This document shows, piece by piece, positions 35,169 to 43,750 of a stretch of 64,000 nt of DNA. Location: positions 62,001 through 126,000 of the forward strand of contig CAKQLP010000003.1 of the NCBI GenBank assembly GCA_934254675.1. Reading direction: 5' to 3'. This DNA is from an uncultured Alphaproteobacteria bacterium (GTDB lineage: Bacteria; Pseudomonadota; Alphaproteobacteria; RF32; CAG-239). The number at the start of each line of letters is the position of its first letter. The first letter of the stretch is position 1. Below the pieces are notes generated by a model. That model was not told where the DNA came from. It did not search any database and worked only from the letters and a program-made list of their open reading frames with translations. The translations under genes were made by a program, and so were the position numbers.

Positions 35169-35891
35169 ATGCTAAATTGCAAAAAAATATTCAAGAAATC
35201 TTTGCATTATTTTATATTTCAAAAAAACTTTTCTGGATGTGTGGGTGAATATAAAAATGATAATGCTGGGCGCTCAATGTTAGAAATGTTTGGTGTATTG
35301 GCAATTATTGGCATTTTAAGCATAGGTGGTATGGCGGGATATTCTAAAGCCATGGAAAAAATAAAAGCAAATAAATTGGTTGAAGAATATAATAATTTAA
35401 TTTGGGGGTTATTTGATAAAGTTGATGATATTCATCGTATATCAACAAATAATGGGGCTTTTAATGGCATAGTTGACTATGTACAAGCATTGTCGTTAGT
35501 TCCGGAAACGTGGCAAAAGGTATCAAGCTATAAATTGTATGATTCTGAAAAAAACATTGTTCAAGTTTTTTCAAGAAATAATCGGTTGGTTGTAGATTTT
35601 TATATCGGAGGTCAAATTTCAAACTCACTTTTAGTAAACACTAAAGGATTTTCGGCAAATCTTTGTCAGGATATAATGAGCAATATCGTTAAAAATTTTA
35701 GTAATGTGCTTTATTATTTTCGCCTTATCCAATGGAGTAAAAATGATGAAAATGCGACTATTTATTGGGGAGACAGATATTGTTTAGAAAAACAGAACTG
35801 TTTGCGTAATTTAACAATTTCTGAAATTTCCTCTCTATGCCAATTATGTAAAAGTGATAAAGAAACTTGTGGAATTAATATTGAATTTTGA
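35169..35891 (+). CDS. Type IV prepilin-like protein (paralogue 4, divergent)
   Basis: This 240-residue protein has a long prepilin leader (about 36 residues, MLNCKKIFKKSLHYF...NDNAG) before RSMLEMFGVLAIIGILSIGG with Glu at +5. The C-terminal domain differs from the other three: no TADWG or LPLSP block, but several Cys (YCLEKQNCLRN, LCQLCKSDKETCG), pointing to disulfides. The start at 35169 has GGGAG 10 nt upstream; an in-frame start at 35127 falls inside the terminator. Function (minor pilin or surface protein) is not resolved. Confidence 0.8.
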   Translation: MLNCKKIFKKSLHYFIFQKNFSGCVGEYKNDNAGRSMLEMFGVLAIIGILSIGGMAGYSKAMEKIKANKLVEEYNNLIWGLFDKVDDIHRISTNNGAFNGIVDYVQALSLVPETWQKVSSYKLYDSEKNIVQVFSRNNRLVVDFYIGGQISNSLLVNTKGFSANLCQDIMSNIVKNFSNVLYYFRLIQWSKNDENATIYWGDRYCLEKQNCLRNLTISEISSLCQLCKSDKETCGINIEF

Positions 35892-35893
35892 TT

Positions 35894-37636
35894 CTATTTT
35901 AAGTTTCCGACACTAAAGAAAAGAGGTAAAATTTCGTATTGCTTATCAACATAGTAAACATATACGGGAATACCATCGCGCCCATAAGCATTAAGAGCCG
36001 AGGAGTAAATTTCATTGTTTTCAGTTAAATCAGCCCGAAATAGAAGAACATCTTTTTCAGAAACAAATCTTTTGAAACGTTTAGAGTCAAGAATCATTTT
36101 TTCATTAAATTTACAGGTGAGACACCAGTCCGCGGTAAAATCAATAAAAACGCGGCGACCATCAGATGCGGCGCTTAAAACTTTAGCTTCATCATAAGGT
36201 TGCCAATTTAACTCTTCTATGTTTGAGGGGGTTGAAAAATTAAGTTGGTGGGCAAAAATTCCCAATAACCAAATCGTTGTCAACAATAGCGGTATGGATA
36301 ATATGTATTTGATTGTTTGCATCCATTTTCCCGGTTTGGGAAAAATACGATTTATCATATTTGGGAAAAGTTCAATTAAAGCATAGGGCAGAGCATAACC
36401 CAAAGCCAACATAGCAAAAATTGCGTAAATTTTTTCATTTGTCTGTAAAAAAGCATAGCCGATAGCGGCTCCCATGAAAGGTCCTGTGCACGGGCTTGCA
36501 ATTAGAACAGCAAAAAATCCGGTGCTGAAAGCGTTAAAACTGGAGAGTTTGCTTGTTTTATCCGTGTTAAAATCAGGAAAATGCAAAACATCAATCATAA
36601 ATAAAAACAGTATTCCAAAAATCAGAGCCATAATTCCCACAAACCAAGGCGATTGCAGTTGAAAACCCCAACCAATGGCTTCTCCTTCATGTTTTAGTAA
36701 AACCAGTATGGTTGTTAATATCATAAAACAGGCAAAAACGCCAAATGTGTAAAATAGGGCTCTTAAAATTCGTTTGGGATGATTTTGATTTTTTATTAAG
36801 CTAAATATTTTTAAGGATAAAATAGGAAAAACACAAGGCATGGCGTTTAAAATGATTCCCCCTAAAAAAGCGATGGCTAAAATATAATAAAAATTGAAAA
36901 AGATTGTGTCGTTATAGTCTATTTCTAAGGCATATGATTTATCCGGCATAATCAAGAGAGCTTGTGACAAGGGCGCGCTGTCTGAGTCGTTATTTTCCCA
37001 TTGAATAGATGTTTTATTGTTTTTTTCGCTGATTTTTATAGATTGTTCATCTACTTTTCCGTTTTGTGCGGGTAAAAAGCGAAGAGACGAGTGCGGTGGA
37101 AGCTCCAATTCAATAAGATTTTGCTTTTTTGAACTATGCGCTTTTAGTTTTTGCGGAAGTTCTTGCTGAGTGATAGTTTGTAAGTTATTCCAAATTTCTT
37201 TAGGAGTCTGAGGCAATTCTTTTAAATCAAAAATCAAGGATTGAGGTTTACAGACGTCACTGCATTCAACAAAAGAAAAGTTGAGGGTTACATCATCGGT
37301 TTGTTCTAATTTTAAATGAAAATAAGCCGATTCTTTATAAACGTATTCGTCAATAATATCAAAAGCCTTAATGATTTTCGGTGTAGATTGGTTAAGAATT
37401 TTTAAGCCGCTGTTTTTATTGGTGGAAACAGTGGTTGGTCGTCCGATTTCTCCAGGGTTGCTCCAATAGATATGCCATCCGTCTTTAATGGCAAAGCGGG
37501 CAATATATTCGTTTTTGCCGCCGGAAAAAAGCTCAATTGTCGTGTTGCCGGTGCTTTTACTATTGTCCGAAGCCCAAAGGCAAGAACTGTTTAATAGTAA
37601 AAATCCCAAGCAGCAGATAATTAGTTTTTTTAACAT
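35894..37636 (-). CDS. DsbD/ScsB-like thiol:disulfide interchange protein
   Basis: This is a 580-residue transmembrane electron conduit from cytosolic thioredoxin to periplasmic oxidised proteins. Order: signal peptide (about 1-23), N-terminal periplasmic domain (to about 240) with CSDVC, eight-helix core with the two redox Cys in NAMPCVFP and ASPCTGP, then a C-terminal thioredoxin domain with FIDFTADWCLTCKFNEKMI (CxxC as CLTC). The N-terminal domain looks like the ScsB type rather than E. coli DsbD. Monocistronic. Confidence 0.88.
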   Translation of the reverse strand: MLKKLIICCLGFLLLNSSCLWASDNSKSTGNTTIELFSGGKNEYIARFAIKDGWHIYWSNPGEIGRPTTVSTNKNSGLKILNQSTPKIIKAFDIIDEYVYKESAYFHLKLEQTDDVTLNFSFVECSDVCKPQSLIFDLKELPQTPKEIWNNLQTITQQELPQKLKAHSSKKQNLIELELPPHSSLRFLPAQNGKVDEQSIKISEKNNKTSIQWENNDSDSAPLSQALLIMPDKSYALEIDYNDTIFFNFYYILAIAFLGGIILNAMPCVFPILSLKIFSLIKNQNHPKRILRALFYTFGVFACFMILTTILVLLKHEGEAIGWGFQLQSPWFVGIMALIFGILFLFMIDVLHFPDFNTDKTSKLSSFNAFSTGFFAVLIASPCTGPFMGAAIGYAFLQTNEKIYAIFAMLALGYALPYALIELFPNMINRIFPKPGKWMQTIKYILSIPLLLTTIWLLGIFAHQLNFSTPSNIEELNWQPYDEAKVLSAASDGRRVFIDFTADWCLTCKFNEKMILDSKRFKRFVSEKDVLLFRADLTENNEIYSSALNAYGRDGIPVYVYYVDKQYEILPLFFSVGNLK

Positions 37637-37685
37637 TTTTTTCCTTTCTATAAAGATATGGCTAAATCGGAAAGTGATTTCAATA

Positions 37686-38333
37686 TTATAAAAGTTCTTT
37701 TATTTTTTTTATAATATTTTCAAACATTTCTTCAGTCAAAACATTTGTGTTGATATTATATCTGGACGTGTGGTAGGAATCTATTAAAAATAAATGATGA
37801 TTTGATAAGAAATGCACGGCGCCATGAGCAAATTTAAAGCGGGATTTTGTATAGCCTAGCGTTTGTAATACTGCGCCATGAGAGACAGCCCCCAAAGACA
37901 ATATAATTTTAAGGTTTGGCATATTAGCGATTTCTTGACATAAAAATGGCCGGCAAGCGGCTATTTCTGCGGCATTTACTTTATTTTGCGGCGGAACACA
38001 GCGGACTGAGTTGGTCACGCGCACATTGATAAGTTCAAATCCATCGTCTTTTCTTTTTTGATAATTGCCTTGCGCCAATCCAAACTTTTTGAGAACGGGA
38101 TATAGAATGTCACCGGCATAATCATTTGTAAAAGGCCGGTCGGTTTGGTTGGCGCCGTTTAATCCGGGAGCCAATCCCACAACTAATATTTGAGCGTCGA
38201 GAGAGCCAAATGGCGTAACAGGTCCATTATGATAAGTTGGAAATTTTTGTTGATTATTATGGCGAAATTCCACAAGTCGCGGGCATTTTTCGCAATTATT
38301 ATCTGGTAAACAAAACATAAAAAACTCCTTCAA
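37686..38333 (-). CDS. Uracil-DNA glycosylase, family 5 (UDGb)
   Basis: This 215-residue base-excision repair enzyme has motif 1 LVVGLAPGLNGANQTDRPFTNDYAGDILYPVL, matching family 5 (GLAPGxxGANRTGRxF) with no catalytic Asp in the classical UNG place, and the C-terminal motif DSYHTSRYN. N-terminal CLPDNNCEKCPRL supplies Cys of the 4Fe-4S cluster along with later Cys (VRCVPP, CRPF). UDGb removes uracil and other deaminated bases. Confidence 0.88.
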   Translation of the reverse strand: MKEFFMFCLPDNNCEKCPRLVEFRHNNQQKFPTYHNGPVTPFGSLDAQILVVGLAPGLNGANQTDRPFTNDYAGDILYPVLKKFGLAQGNYQKRKDDGFELINVRVTNSVRCVPPQNKVNAAEIAACRPFLCQEIANMPNLKIILSLGAVSHGAVLQTLGYTKSRFKFAHGAVHFLSNHHLFLIDSYHTSRYNINTNVLTEEMFENIIKKIKELL

Positions 38334-38462
38334 GAAATTATTCTATCCTTATTTTTTTTGCTGTCACTATTTAAATTTGTTTTTTCACGGTTATATACAA
38401 ATCTGAAAGTGTTGAAAAATACTTGATTTGTCATTTAATACATTTATAAATGGAGATGAAAC

Positions 38463-39020
38463 ATGAAAAAAACATTATTGTTGTCAGGTGTTGCTTGTAT
38501 TTTTGCTTTAAATGCGCAAGCCATGAATTGGAACATAAATGAATATCGTCCATACGTTGGTGCGGATTATTCCTTTTTTAAAGCCAAACAAGGCAATCAG
38601 GCAAACCGGATGAAAAAATATTTTCATTCAGGTAAAGCAAATGTAGGTATGCAGCTTTATCAGAATTGGGATTTAGAGTTTTCTTTCCAGCAATCAGGAG
38701 AAATAAAAGGGCGCACATTGGAAGGAAAACGAGGTAAAAACTATTTTTCTGTATATGCGTTGGATGCTTATGGAAAATATCCTATTATGTGCTCTAAATT
38801 AAGCGCGTTAGGTACGATTGGTACAGGAATTTACCATGCCAAATATAAAGGTTTTCCAAAAAGTTCTTATAACAAAGTCGGATATCGCGCCGGTTTGGGT
38901 TTACAATATGACTTTAACAAAAATTGGGGAGCCCGAGTTGTTGGTCGTTATTCCTATATTGGTTCCGGCTACACAAATAACTTTAAAGAAGTTACAGCCG
39001 GTTTGCAGTATAGATTTTAA
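38463..39020 (+). CDS. Outer-membrane beta-barrel protein (OmpA-like/porin family)
   Basis: This 185-residue protein has signal peptide MKKTLLLSGVACIFALNAQA and a mature part beginning NEYRPYVGADYSFFKA. Alternating amphipathic strands (ANVGMQLYQNWDLEFSFQQSG, GYRAGLGLQYDFNKNWGARVVGRYSYIG) end in aromatic YRF, the usual barrel-assembly signal. About eight strands, as in OmpA/opacity barrels. GGAG precedes the ATG. Confidence 0.8.
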   Translation: MKKTLLLSGVACIFALNAQAMNWNINEYRPYVGADYSFFKAKQGNQANRMKKYFHSGKANVGMQLYQNWDLEFSFQQSGEIKGRTLEGKRGKNYFSVYALDAYGKYPIMCSKLSALGTIGTGIYHAKYKGFPKSSYNKVGYRAGLGLQYDFNKNWGARVVGRYSYIGSGYTNNFKEVTAGLQYRF

Positions 39021-39071
39021 TTGTATTTTCAACCATAAAAACAGTCAAAGCAAACAAATCTTTGGCTGTTT

Positions 39072-40025
39072 TTATCCTTTTTCATAAAAATTTTTGTTTT
39101 TTTCTAAGATGTTTTTCTGAAGGGTTGGCTGAACTGTTGTTTTTTGAAAATCTTGGATTTGCGCCAAATATGTATTATTTCCATTTAAATTTGCAAATTC
39201 AGCGACTTTTTTATTTCCTCCAAACCAAGCAAATTTTTGGGCTTGCTCAGAGTTAGGAGCGGTCGTGCAATTTTTTTTAATCAGACTTAGAGTTTTTGCA
39301 TCGTTTTTTAGTATTGAGAACTTACCATTTTTATCTTTACTTAAAATGTCGGAAACTTTCAATCCGCGCTGGCCGCCAACATAAAATGATTGGAAATCAT
39401 TTAATTTAATATTATTAAAATAGGCATGTAGTTCAAGACTTCTTCGAACGGCCAATGCTTCAACAAAACTATGTTTTTTAGTTGAAACTTTTTTCATAAA
39501 TCCTTGGATAATCGCTTTTTTGTTGTTTGTGTTCAGAGCCGAAGCAAACGCTGTTTTTTTGCCGTTTATTCCCAAGACTTTTGTTCCGCAATTGTAACAG
39601 AGACTGACAACCGCGGCCATTTCATTTGGGGACAATTTTCGTGTTATGTATTTATCCAAAGCCGGATAAACTTCTTTTTCCAAATGTGAAACAACATACT
39701 TGTAAATTTGCTCATTTGAATTTAGATAATCGTTTTTTGTCACTTTTTTTCCATCAGGACGAACAGTGTTGCCAATGCCGACAGTCCATATTCCAACAAT
39801 ATCCGTATAGGCTTTGCGGGCGCATCCTTCATAAAAAACAAGCTGTGCTAAAATTTCTTGTTCCGCACCTCTATATTTGGCAAATTTATCAAATTTAACA
39901 TTTGGTTTAGATGTTTTAGCCGTTTCTGGAGAGGCGGCTTGAGTTTGATGCGGCGCCGCTTGTGAAAGCGGTGTTGGAGAAATGAACATAAGCGATGCCA
40001 ATAATTTTTTTAATTTTCCTGCCAT
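39072..40025 (-). CDS. Exported GH24 (T4-type) lysozyme-like protein
   Basis: This 317-residue protein has a signal peptide (MAGKLKKLLASLMFISPTPLSQA), then a GH24 muramidase domain: LVFYEGCARKAYTDIVGIWTVGIGNT gives the catalytic Glu, the Asp and the Thr of the T4 lysozyme triad at normal spacing, followed by LSPNEMAAVVSLCYNCG. It would cleave MurNAc-GlcNAc bonds in the periplasm. A C-terminal 80-residue tail is unassigned. Not in a phage context; adjacent on the same strand to a putative metallopeptidase lipoprotein. Confidence 0.85.
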   Translation of the reverse strand: MAGKLKKLLASLMFISPTPLSQAAPHQTQAASPETAKTSKPNVKFDKFAKYRGAEQEILAQLVFYEGCARKAYTDIVGIWTVGIGNTVRPDGKKVTKNDYLNSNEQIYKYVVSHLEKEVYPALDKYITRKLSPNEMAAVVSLCYNCGTKVLGINGKKTAFASALNTNNKKAIIQGFMKKVSTKKHSFVEALAVRRSLELHAYFNNIKLNDFQSFYVGGQRGLKVSDILSKDKNGKFSILKNDAKTLSLIKKNCTTAPNSEQAQKFAWFGGNKKVAEFANLNGNNTYLAQIQDFQKTTVQPTLQKNILEKNKNFYEKG

Positions 40026-40031
40026 GATTTT

Positions 40032-41621
40032 TTACCTTTCCAGAAAACGGTTATAATCTGGATTTTCTTTTTTAAATTTTTGAATATCCTGCGTTCGGCA
40101 ACTTTTCAAAACTTCGGGAACATTTTCAAACTGATGAATCATATTAAAAATTTGTTGTTCCTGTTCTGGCGTGGCTTTTGTCAGAATTGGTTCAAAAAAG
40201 TTTGGAATATCAATATGCTGAATATCGGAAATTCTTTTATCTTTTTTAGTCTGAGGTTTTGTTGTTGATTTAAAAATAAATGTCTGCTTTGCCGAGTTTT
40301 CTGGTTGGATATAGTTTGTCGTAATGTCATTAATGAAAGTCGGTCGAGGCATAATTGGAAAATAGCTTTTTTGCGTCAGCTCGTGTGTAAAAGATGTCAC
40401 AGGTAAGTCATTTTTGTTAAAATTTTGAATATATTTTATAAGATTTGTACCGTTTAAAGTATATGCTTTATTTAAAAATTCATCATACCTACTATCGTTT
40501 TCAATGGAAATTTGATTTTTTGAAAGGCCGTAAACAGCGGATTCATTTATAAATTGAGCAAAAGAAGTATCATATTTTAAGTTTCCAACAATTTTTTGAT
40601 AGCAGGATGTGATAATTTGCGGATGACTTTCCAAATTTTGCGGATTAACGCTCTGAAGCATTTGTTTTAGCCTTGCAGCAATAAAGATATGTTGAAAGGC
40701 TTCTTGTTTATGGGCTAAATCAATCTGCTGAAGGTTATTATATTGCTCTTCAATATCCGGTAAAATTTTTTTTATATGCTTATTTAAGCTTTTCACTTTG
40801 CGAAGATTTTCCGTAATAGAAATAAATTCATTAGGAGCATCTATGTCTTTATCCATATAAGAAGCAAAATTGACGCCGCCGATGGTGTACATTTTATTGC
40901 GTAAAATTTCATAATTTTGTTTACTGTCTTCAACAAGCCCTTTTTTCCCGATATAGTTCTTTACCATTCGGAGAATTCTTTGGGCATAAACAGGAGCGTA
41001 CGCCCGCATCCACAGGTCTCTTGTTCCATTGGCTATTAGTTTACGTTCTTTTACAATATCATGAATTTTAGAACTTTCTGGATGAATATGTCCGTTTTTG
41101 ATTTCACTAAAATAGAATTTCATATAAGTATTTTCATACTTTTTGATGATTTCATTTTTTTGAGATTTATTTTCAGCGGCCAAATATTCATAGCGAGCGG
41201 TTAAAATAGCTGACATTGTTGCGGAAATTTCATCGTGCATACAAAGTTTGTAATATTCATCAGGTGTACATAAAAAGCGGTTTCTAAAACCTGTTTGCGC
41301 ATTATGATGATGCCATTTTTCATGAGTGAAATAAGGCAATTGCATTTTAAAAGAATTGTTGTTTTCTATATAGTTTCGGGTAATACTGCCATTAAGATAA
41401 TAAAGAAGAACGGAAGTTTCATGTTCTAAGGTATCTGTTCTATATTCTATGGTCAATACCGGAGAAATTACTTTTTGAGCAGGTATATTTTGCGTGTTTT
41501 GAGGTTTTTCCGGCAATTCAGCGTCAGCCTTTTTCGGCTGACAAGAACTTCCAGACAAGGAAGTTAATATGCCAAATCCCAAAGCGCCTAAATAACTTTT
41601 TACTATATCCGTAAATCTCAT
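40032..41621 (-). CDS. Putative lipoprotein with an HExxH zinc-peptidase-like motif
   Basis: This 529-residue protein is of no family I recognise. N-terminal lipoprotein signal with lipobox LSGSSC. Near residue 100 it reads YFTHEKWHHHN, an exact HExxH, and about 27 residues later HDEISATMSAIL supplies a Glu in the DExxA context of gluzincin third ligands. A periplasmic zinc peptidase is therefore plausible. The rest is helical and charged. I prefer the ATG at 41621, 6 nt from CGGAG; 41627 is too close. Six nt upstream of the lysozyme gene, so one unit. Confidence 0.65.
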   Translation of the reverse strand: MRFTDIVKSYLGALGFGILTSLSGSSCQPKKADAELPEKPQNTQNIPAQKVISPVLTIEYRTDTLEHETSVLLYYLNGSITRNYIENNNSFKMQLPYFTHEKWHHHNAQTGFRNRFLCTPDEYYKLCMHDEISATMSAILTARYEYLAAENKSQKNEIIKKYENTYMKFYFSEIKNGHIHPESSKIHDIVKERKLIANGTRDLWMRAYAPVYAQRILRMVKNYIGKKGLVEDSKQNYEILRNKMYTIGGVNFASYMDKDIDAPNEFISITENLRKVKSLNKHIKKILPDIEEQYNNLQQIDLAHKQEAFQHIFIAARLKQMLQSVNPQNLESHPQIITSCYQKIVGNLKYDTSFAQFINESAVYGLSKNQISIENDSRYDEFLNKAYTLNGTNLIKYIQNFNKNDLPVTSFTHELTQKSYFPIMPRPTFINDITTNYIQPENSAKQTFIFKSTTKPQTKKDKRISDIQHIDIPNFFEPILTKATPEQEQQIFNMIHQFENVPEVLKSCRTQDIQKFKKENPDYNRFLER

Positions 41622-41727
41622 ATCCATCTCCGAATACCTTATTTACAAATAATATCTTAAATAATATTTTTTGTCAATAAACGAGTACAAAAAAAAACTG
41701 AAAAATGCACAATTCCAGCAACATTAC

Positions 41728-41756
41728 TTGACAAGCATTAAACTTGTTTATATACC
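41728..41756 (+). promoter_or_regulatory. Sigma70-type promoter of opgG
   Basis: Perfect -35 TTGACA at 41728-41733, 17-nt spacer, -10 TATACC at 41751-41756; 34 nt before the opgG ATG. Confidence 0.5.
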
Positions 41757-41789
41757 ACTGTAAAATAAAGAATTTATTTGGAGAAAAAT

Positions 41790-43346
41790 ATGCTGAAAAA
41801 AACAATTTTATTAATAACCGCATGTTGTTTAGGGTTTGGTATATGGTATGGTTTTGATGAATATAACAAACATCAGGAAAATATTGTAAAAAATCATATT
41901 GAAAAAAATTTTTCATTTGAAAGCGTTTTAACAAAAGCAAAAAAATTAGCTTCGGAAGCATTTCAAACTCCGGTAAACAGTTTGCCTGAGGATTTATTGA
42001 ATTTGAGTTATGATGATTATCGAGATATTCGCTTTGTTCGAGAAAACGGACCGTGGTATGGGCAAAATTTACCTTATGAAATTCAGTTTTTTCACTTGGG
42101 AAATATTTTTCAAATTTCAGTTCCAATCAATGAAGTTGTTGATGGCGTTTCTCAAAATATTCAATATTCTAGCAAGTTTTTTAATTATGGTAAAAATCAA
42201 ATAAGAGAAGAACAATTAAAAAATTTGGGGTATGCCGGATTTAGAATTCACAGTCCTTTGAACACATCGGCTTATTTTGATGAATTAGTTACTTTTTTGG
42301 GCGCAAGTTATTTTCGTGGTTTGGCCAAAAAACAAAAATACGGACTTTCTGCGAGAGGATTGGCTATTGACACAGCGGAGATGACCGGCGAAGAGTTTCC
42401 GATATTTAAAGAATTTTGGATAGAAAAACCAAAGATAAAAGATAAATACATACAACTATATGCGCTGTTAGACAGTAAAAGCGTGGTCGGCGCATATAAG
42501 TTTAAAATAATTCCTGGAACCAATACAATTATGGATATTGAGGCGAATTTGTTTACAAGAGCCAATATTAAAAAGTTGGGAATAGCTCCTCTGACATCAA
42601 TGTTTTTATTTGGAGAAAACAACAAACATGATTTTGATGACTATCGTCCTGAAGTTCACGATAGTGACGGATTGCTAATTCACAATGGTAATGATGAATG
42701 GTTGTGGCGTCCGCTGGATAATTCTAAACATTTGCGCATCAGCTCATTTTTAGATAACAATCCTAAAGGTTTTGGTTTGTTACAACGTGACAGAGAGGCG
42801 CGTAACTATTTGGATTTTGAAGCTAATTATCAAGATAGACCAAGCGCGTGGGTTGAACCTTTATCAGATTGGGGAAAAGGTTTGGTTCAATTGGTTGAAA
42901 TTCCGTCGTTGCAGGAAATTCATGATAATATTGTGGCATATTGGGTGCCGGAAGAAGAAATTAAGGCCAATCATGAATATAAATTTGCTTATCGATTAAT
43001 TTGGTTGAATGACGTGATGAAAGATAAAGAGTTAGTTTCTATTATAGCTACTCGTACGGGAATCGGCGGTGTTTCAGGTATAAACACCAACAATACAGAT
43101 CGTAAATTTGTGATTGATTTCTCCGGTAAAATTTTGGATGAAAAATTTGCCGAAAAAGGAATAAGTCCCGAAGTTTCTGCCATAAAAGGTAAAATTAATG
43201 GTGTAAGCAGTGTTTACAATCCAATAACAAAGGGTGTTACGGTTTATGTCGATTATCAGCCAGTTGACGGAGATGAAATTCGTGTTGTCTTAAAACAAGA
43301 GGGTAAAGCTATTTCAGAAGTATGGAGTTATCAATGGTTAAATTAA
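41790..43346 (+). CDS. opgG: Periplasmic glucan biosynthesis protein OpgG/MdoG
   Basis: This 518-residue periplasmic protein of osmoregulated glucan synthesis has a hydrophobic N-terminus (signal or anchor, about residues 3-20), then the MdoG domain: DYRDIRFVRENGPWYGQNLPYEIQFFHLGNIF, AYFDELVTFLGASYFRGLAKKQKYGLSARGLAIDTA, EFPIFKEFWIEKP and FGLLQRDREARNYLDFEANYQDRPSAWVEP. ATG at 41790 follows GGAG. Its end overlaps the next small gene. Confidence 0.95.
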   Translation: MLKKTILLITACCLGFGIWYGFDEYNKHQENIVKNHIEKNFSFESVLTKAKKLASEAFQTPVNSLPEDLLNLSYDDYRDIRFVRENGPWYGQNLPYEIQFFHLGNIFQISVPINEVVDGVSQNIQYSSKFFNYGKNQIREEQLKNLGYAGFRIHSPLNTSAYFDELVTFLGASYFRGLAKKQKYGLSARGLAIDTAEMTGEEFPIFKEFWIEKPKIKDKYIQLYALLDSKSVVGAYKFKIIPGTNTIMDIEANLFTRANIKKLGIAPLTSMFLFGENNKHDFDDYRPEVHDSDGLLIHNGNDEWLWRPLDNSKHLRISSFLDNNPKGFGLLQRDREARNYLDFEANYQDRPSAWVEPLSDWGKGLVQLVEIPSLQEIHDNIVAYWVPEEEIKANHEYKFAYRLIWLNDVMKDKELVSIIATRTGIGGVSGINTNNTDRKFVIDFSGKILDEKFAEKGISPEVSAIKGKINGVSSVYNPITKGVTVYVDYQPVDGDEIRVVLKQEGKAISEVWSYQWLN

Positions 43347-43750
43347 AAATCCAAAGTGCTATGGATATTTTAACGGCATATTTTTATAGTTTAGGGATAA
43401 AAAAAGAAGATGCGTCTCAAATGCTTGAAGCTTATAAGGATATAGAAAGTTCTGAAAATATTATAGCAAAATTGGATGAAATTATTTATCAGAAATCTAA
43501 GAGAATTTTTAAAGAAAATTTGGATAAAATTCAATTGGTTGCCCTGTACAAAGCTGTTTTTTTGAAATGTAACTTGGCTGAAAAATACGGCATTGCTCCA
43601 TTGTTGCCGGATTTTCAAGATAAAGAGTTTTACGAAATTATGCGAAATTCTTGTATAAAGGTTGCTCCAGCATATAAAATTGCGGCAATGCCAACTCAAA
43701 AAATTGACACGATACAATTACGCAAACATAAAGGAGAAAAAAAGTGTTAA
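43334..43750 (+). CDS. Small hypothetical protein between opgG and opgH
   Basis: This 138-residue helical protein is not recognised. It has no signal peptide, so it is cytosolic. It overlaps the end of opgG by 13 nt and the opgH start by 7 nt, so the three are translationally coupled. An insertion between opgG and opgH is unusual; a role in regulating the OpgH synthase from the cytosolic side is a guess. ATG 6 nt after GGAG. Confidence 0.65.
   Translation: MVKLKIQSAMDILTAYFYSLGIKKEDASQMLEAYKDIESSENIIAKLDEIIYQKSKRIFKENLDKIQLVALYKAVFLKCNLAEKYGIAPLLPDFQDKEFYEIMRNSCIKVAPAYKIAAMPTQKIDTIQLRKHKGEKKC

Noticed and set aside
39072..40025. GH24 lysozyme as a sign of prophage
   Set aside because: It has a Sec signal peptide and envelope-gene neighbours; no holin, portal, capsid or integrase is nearby.
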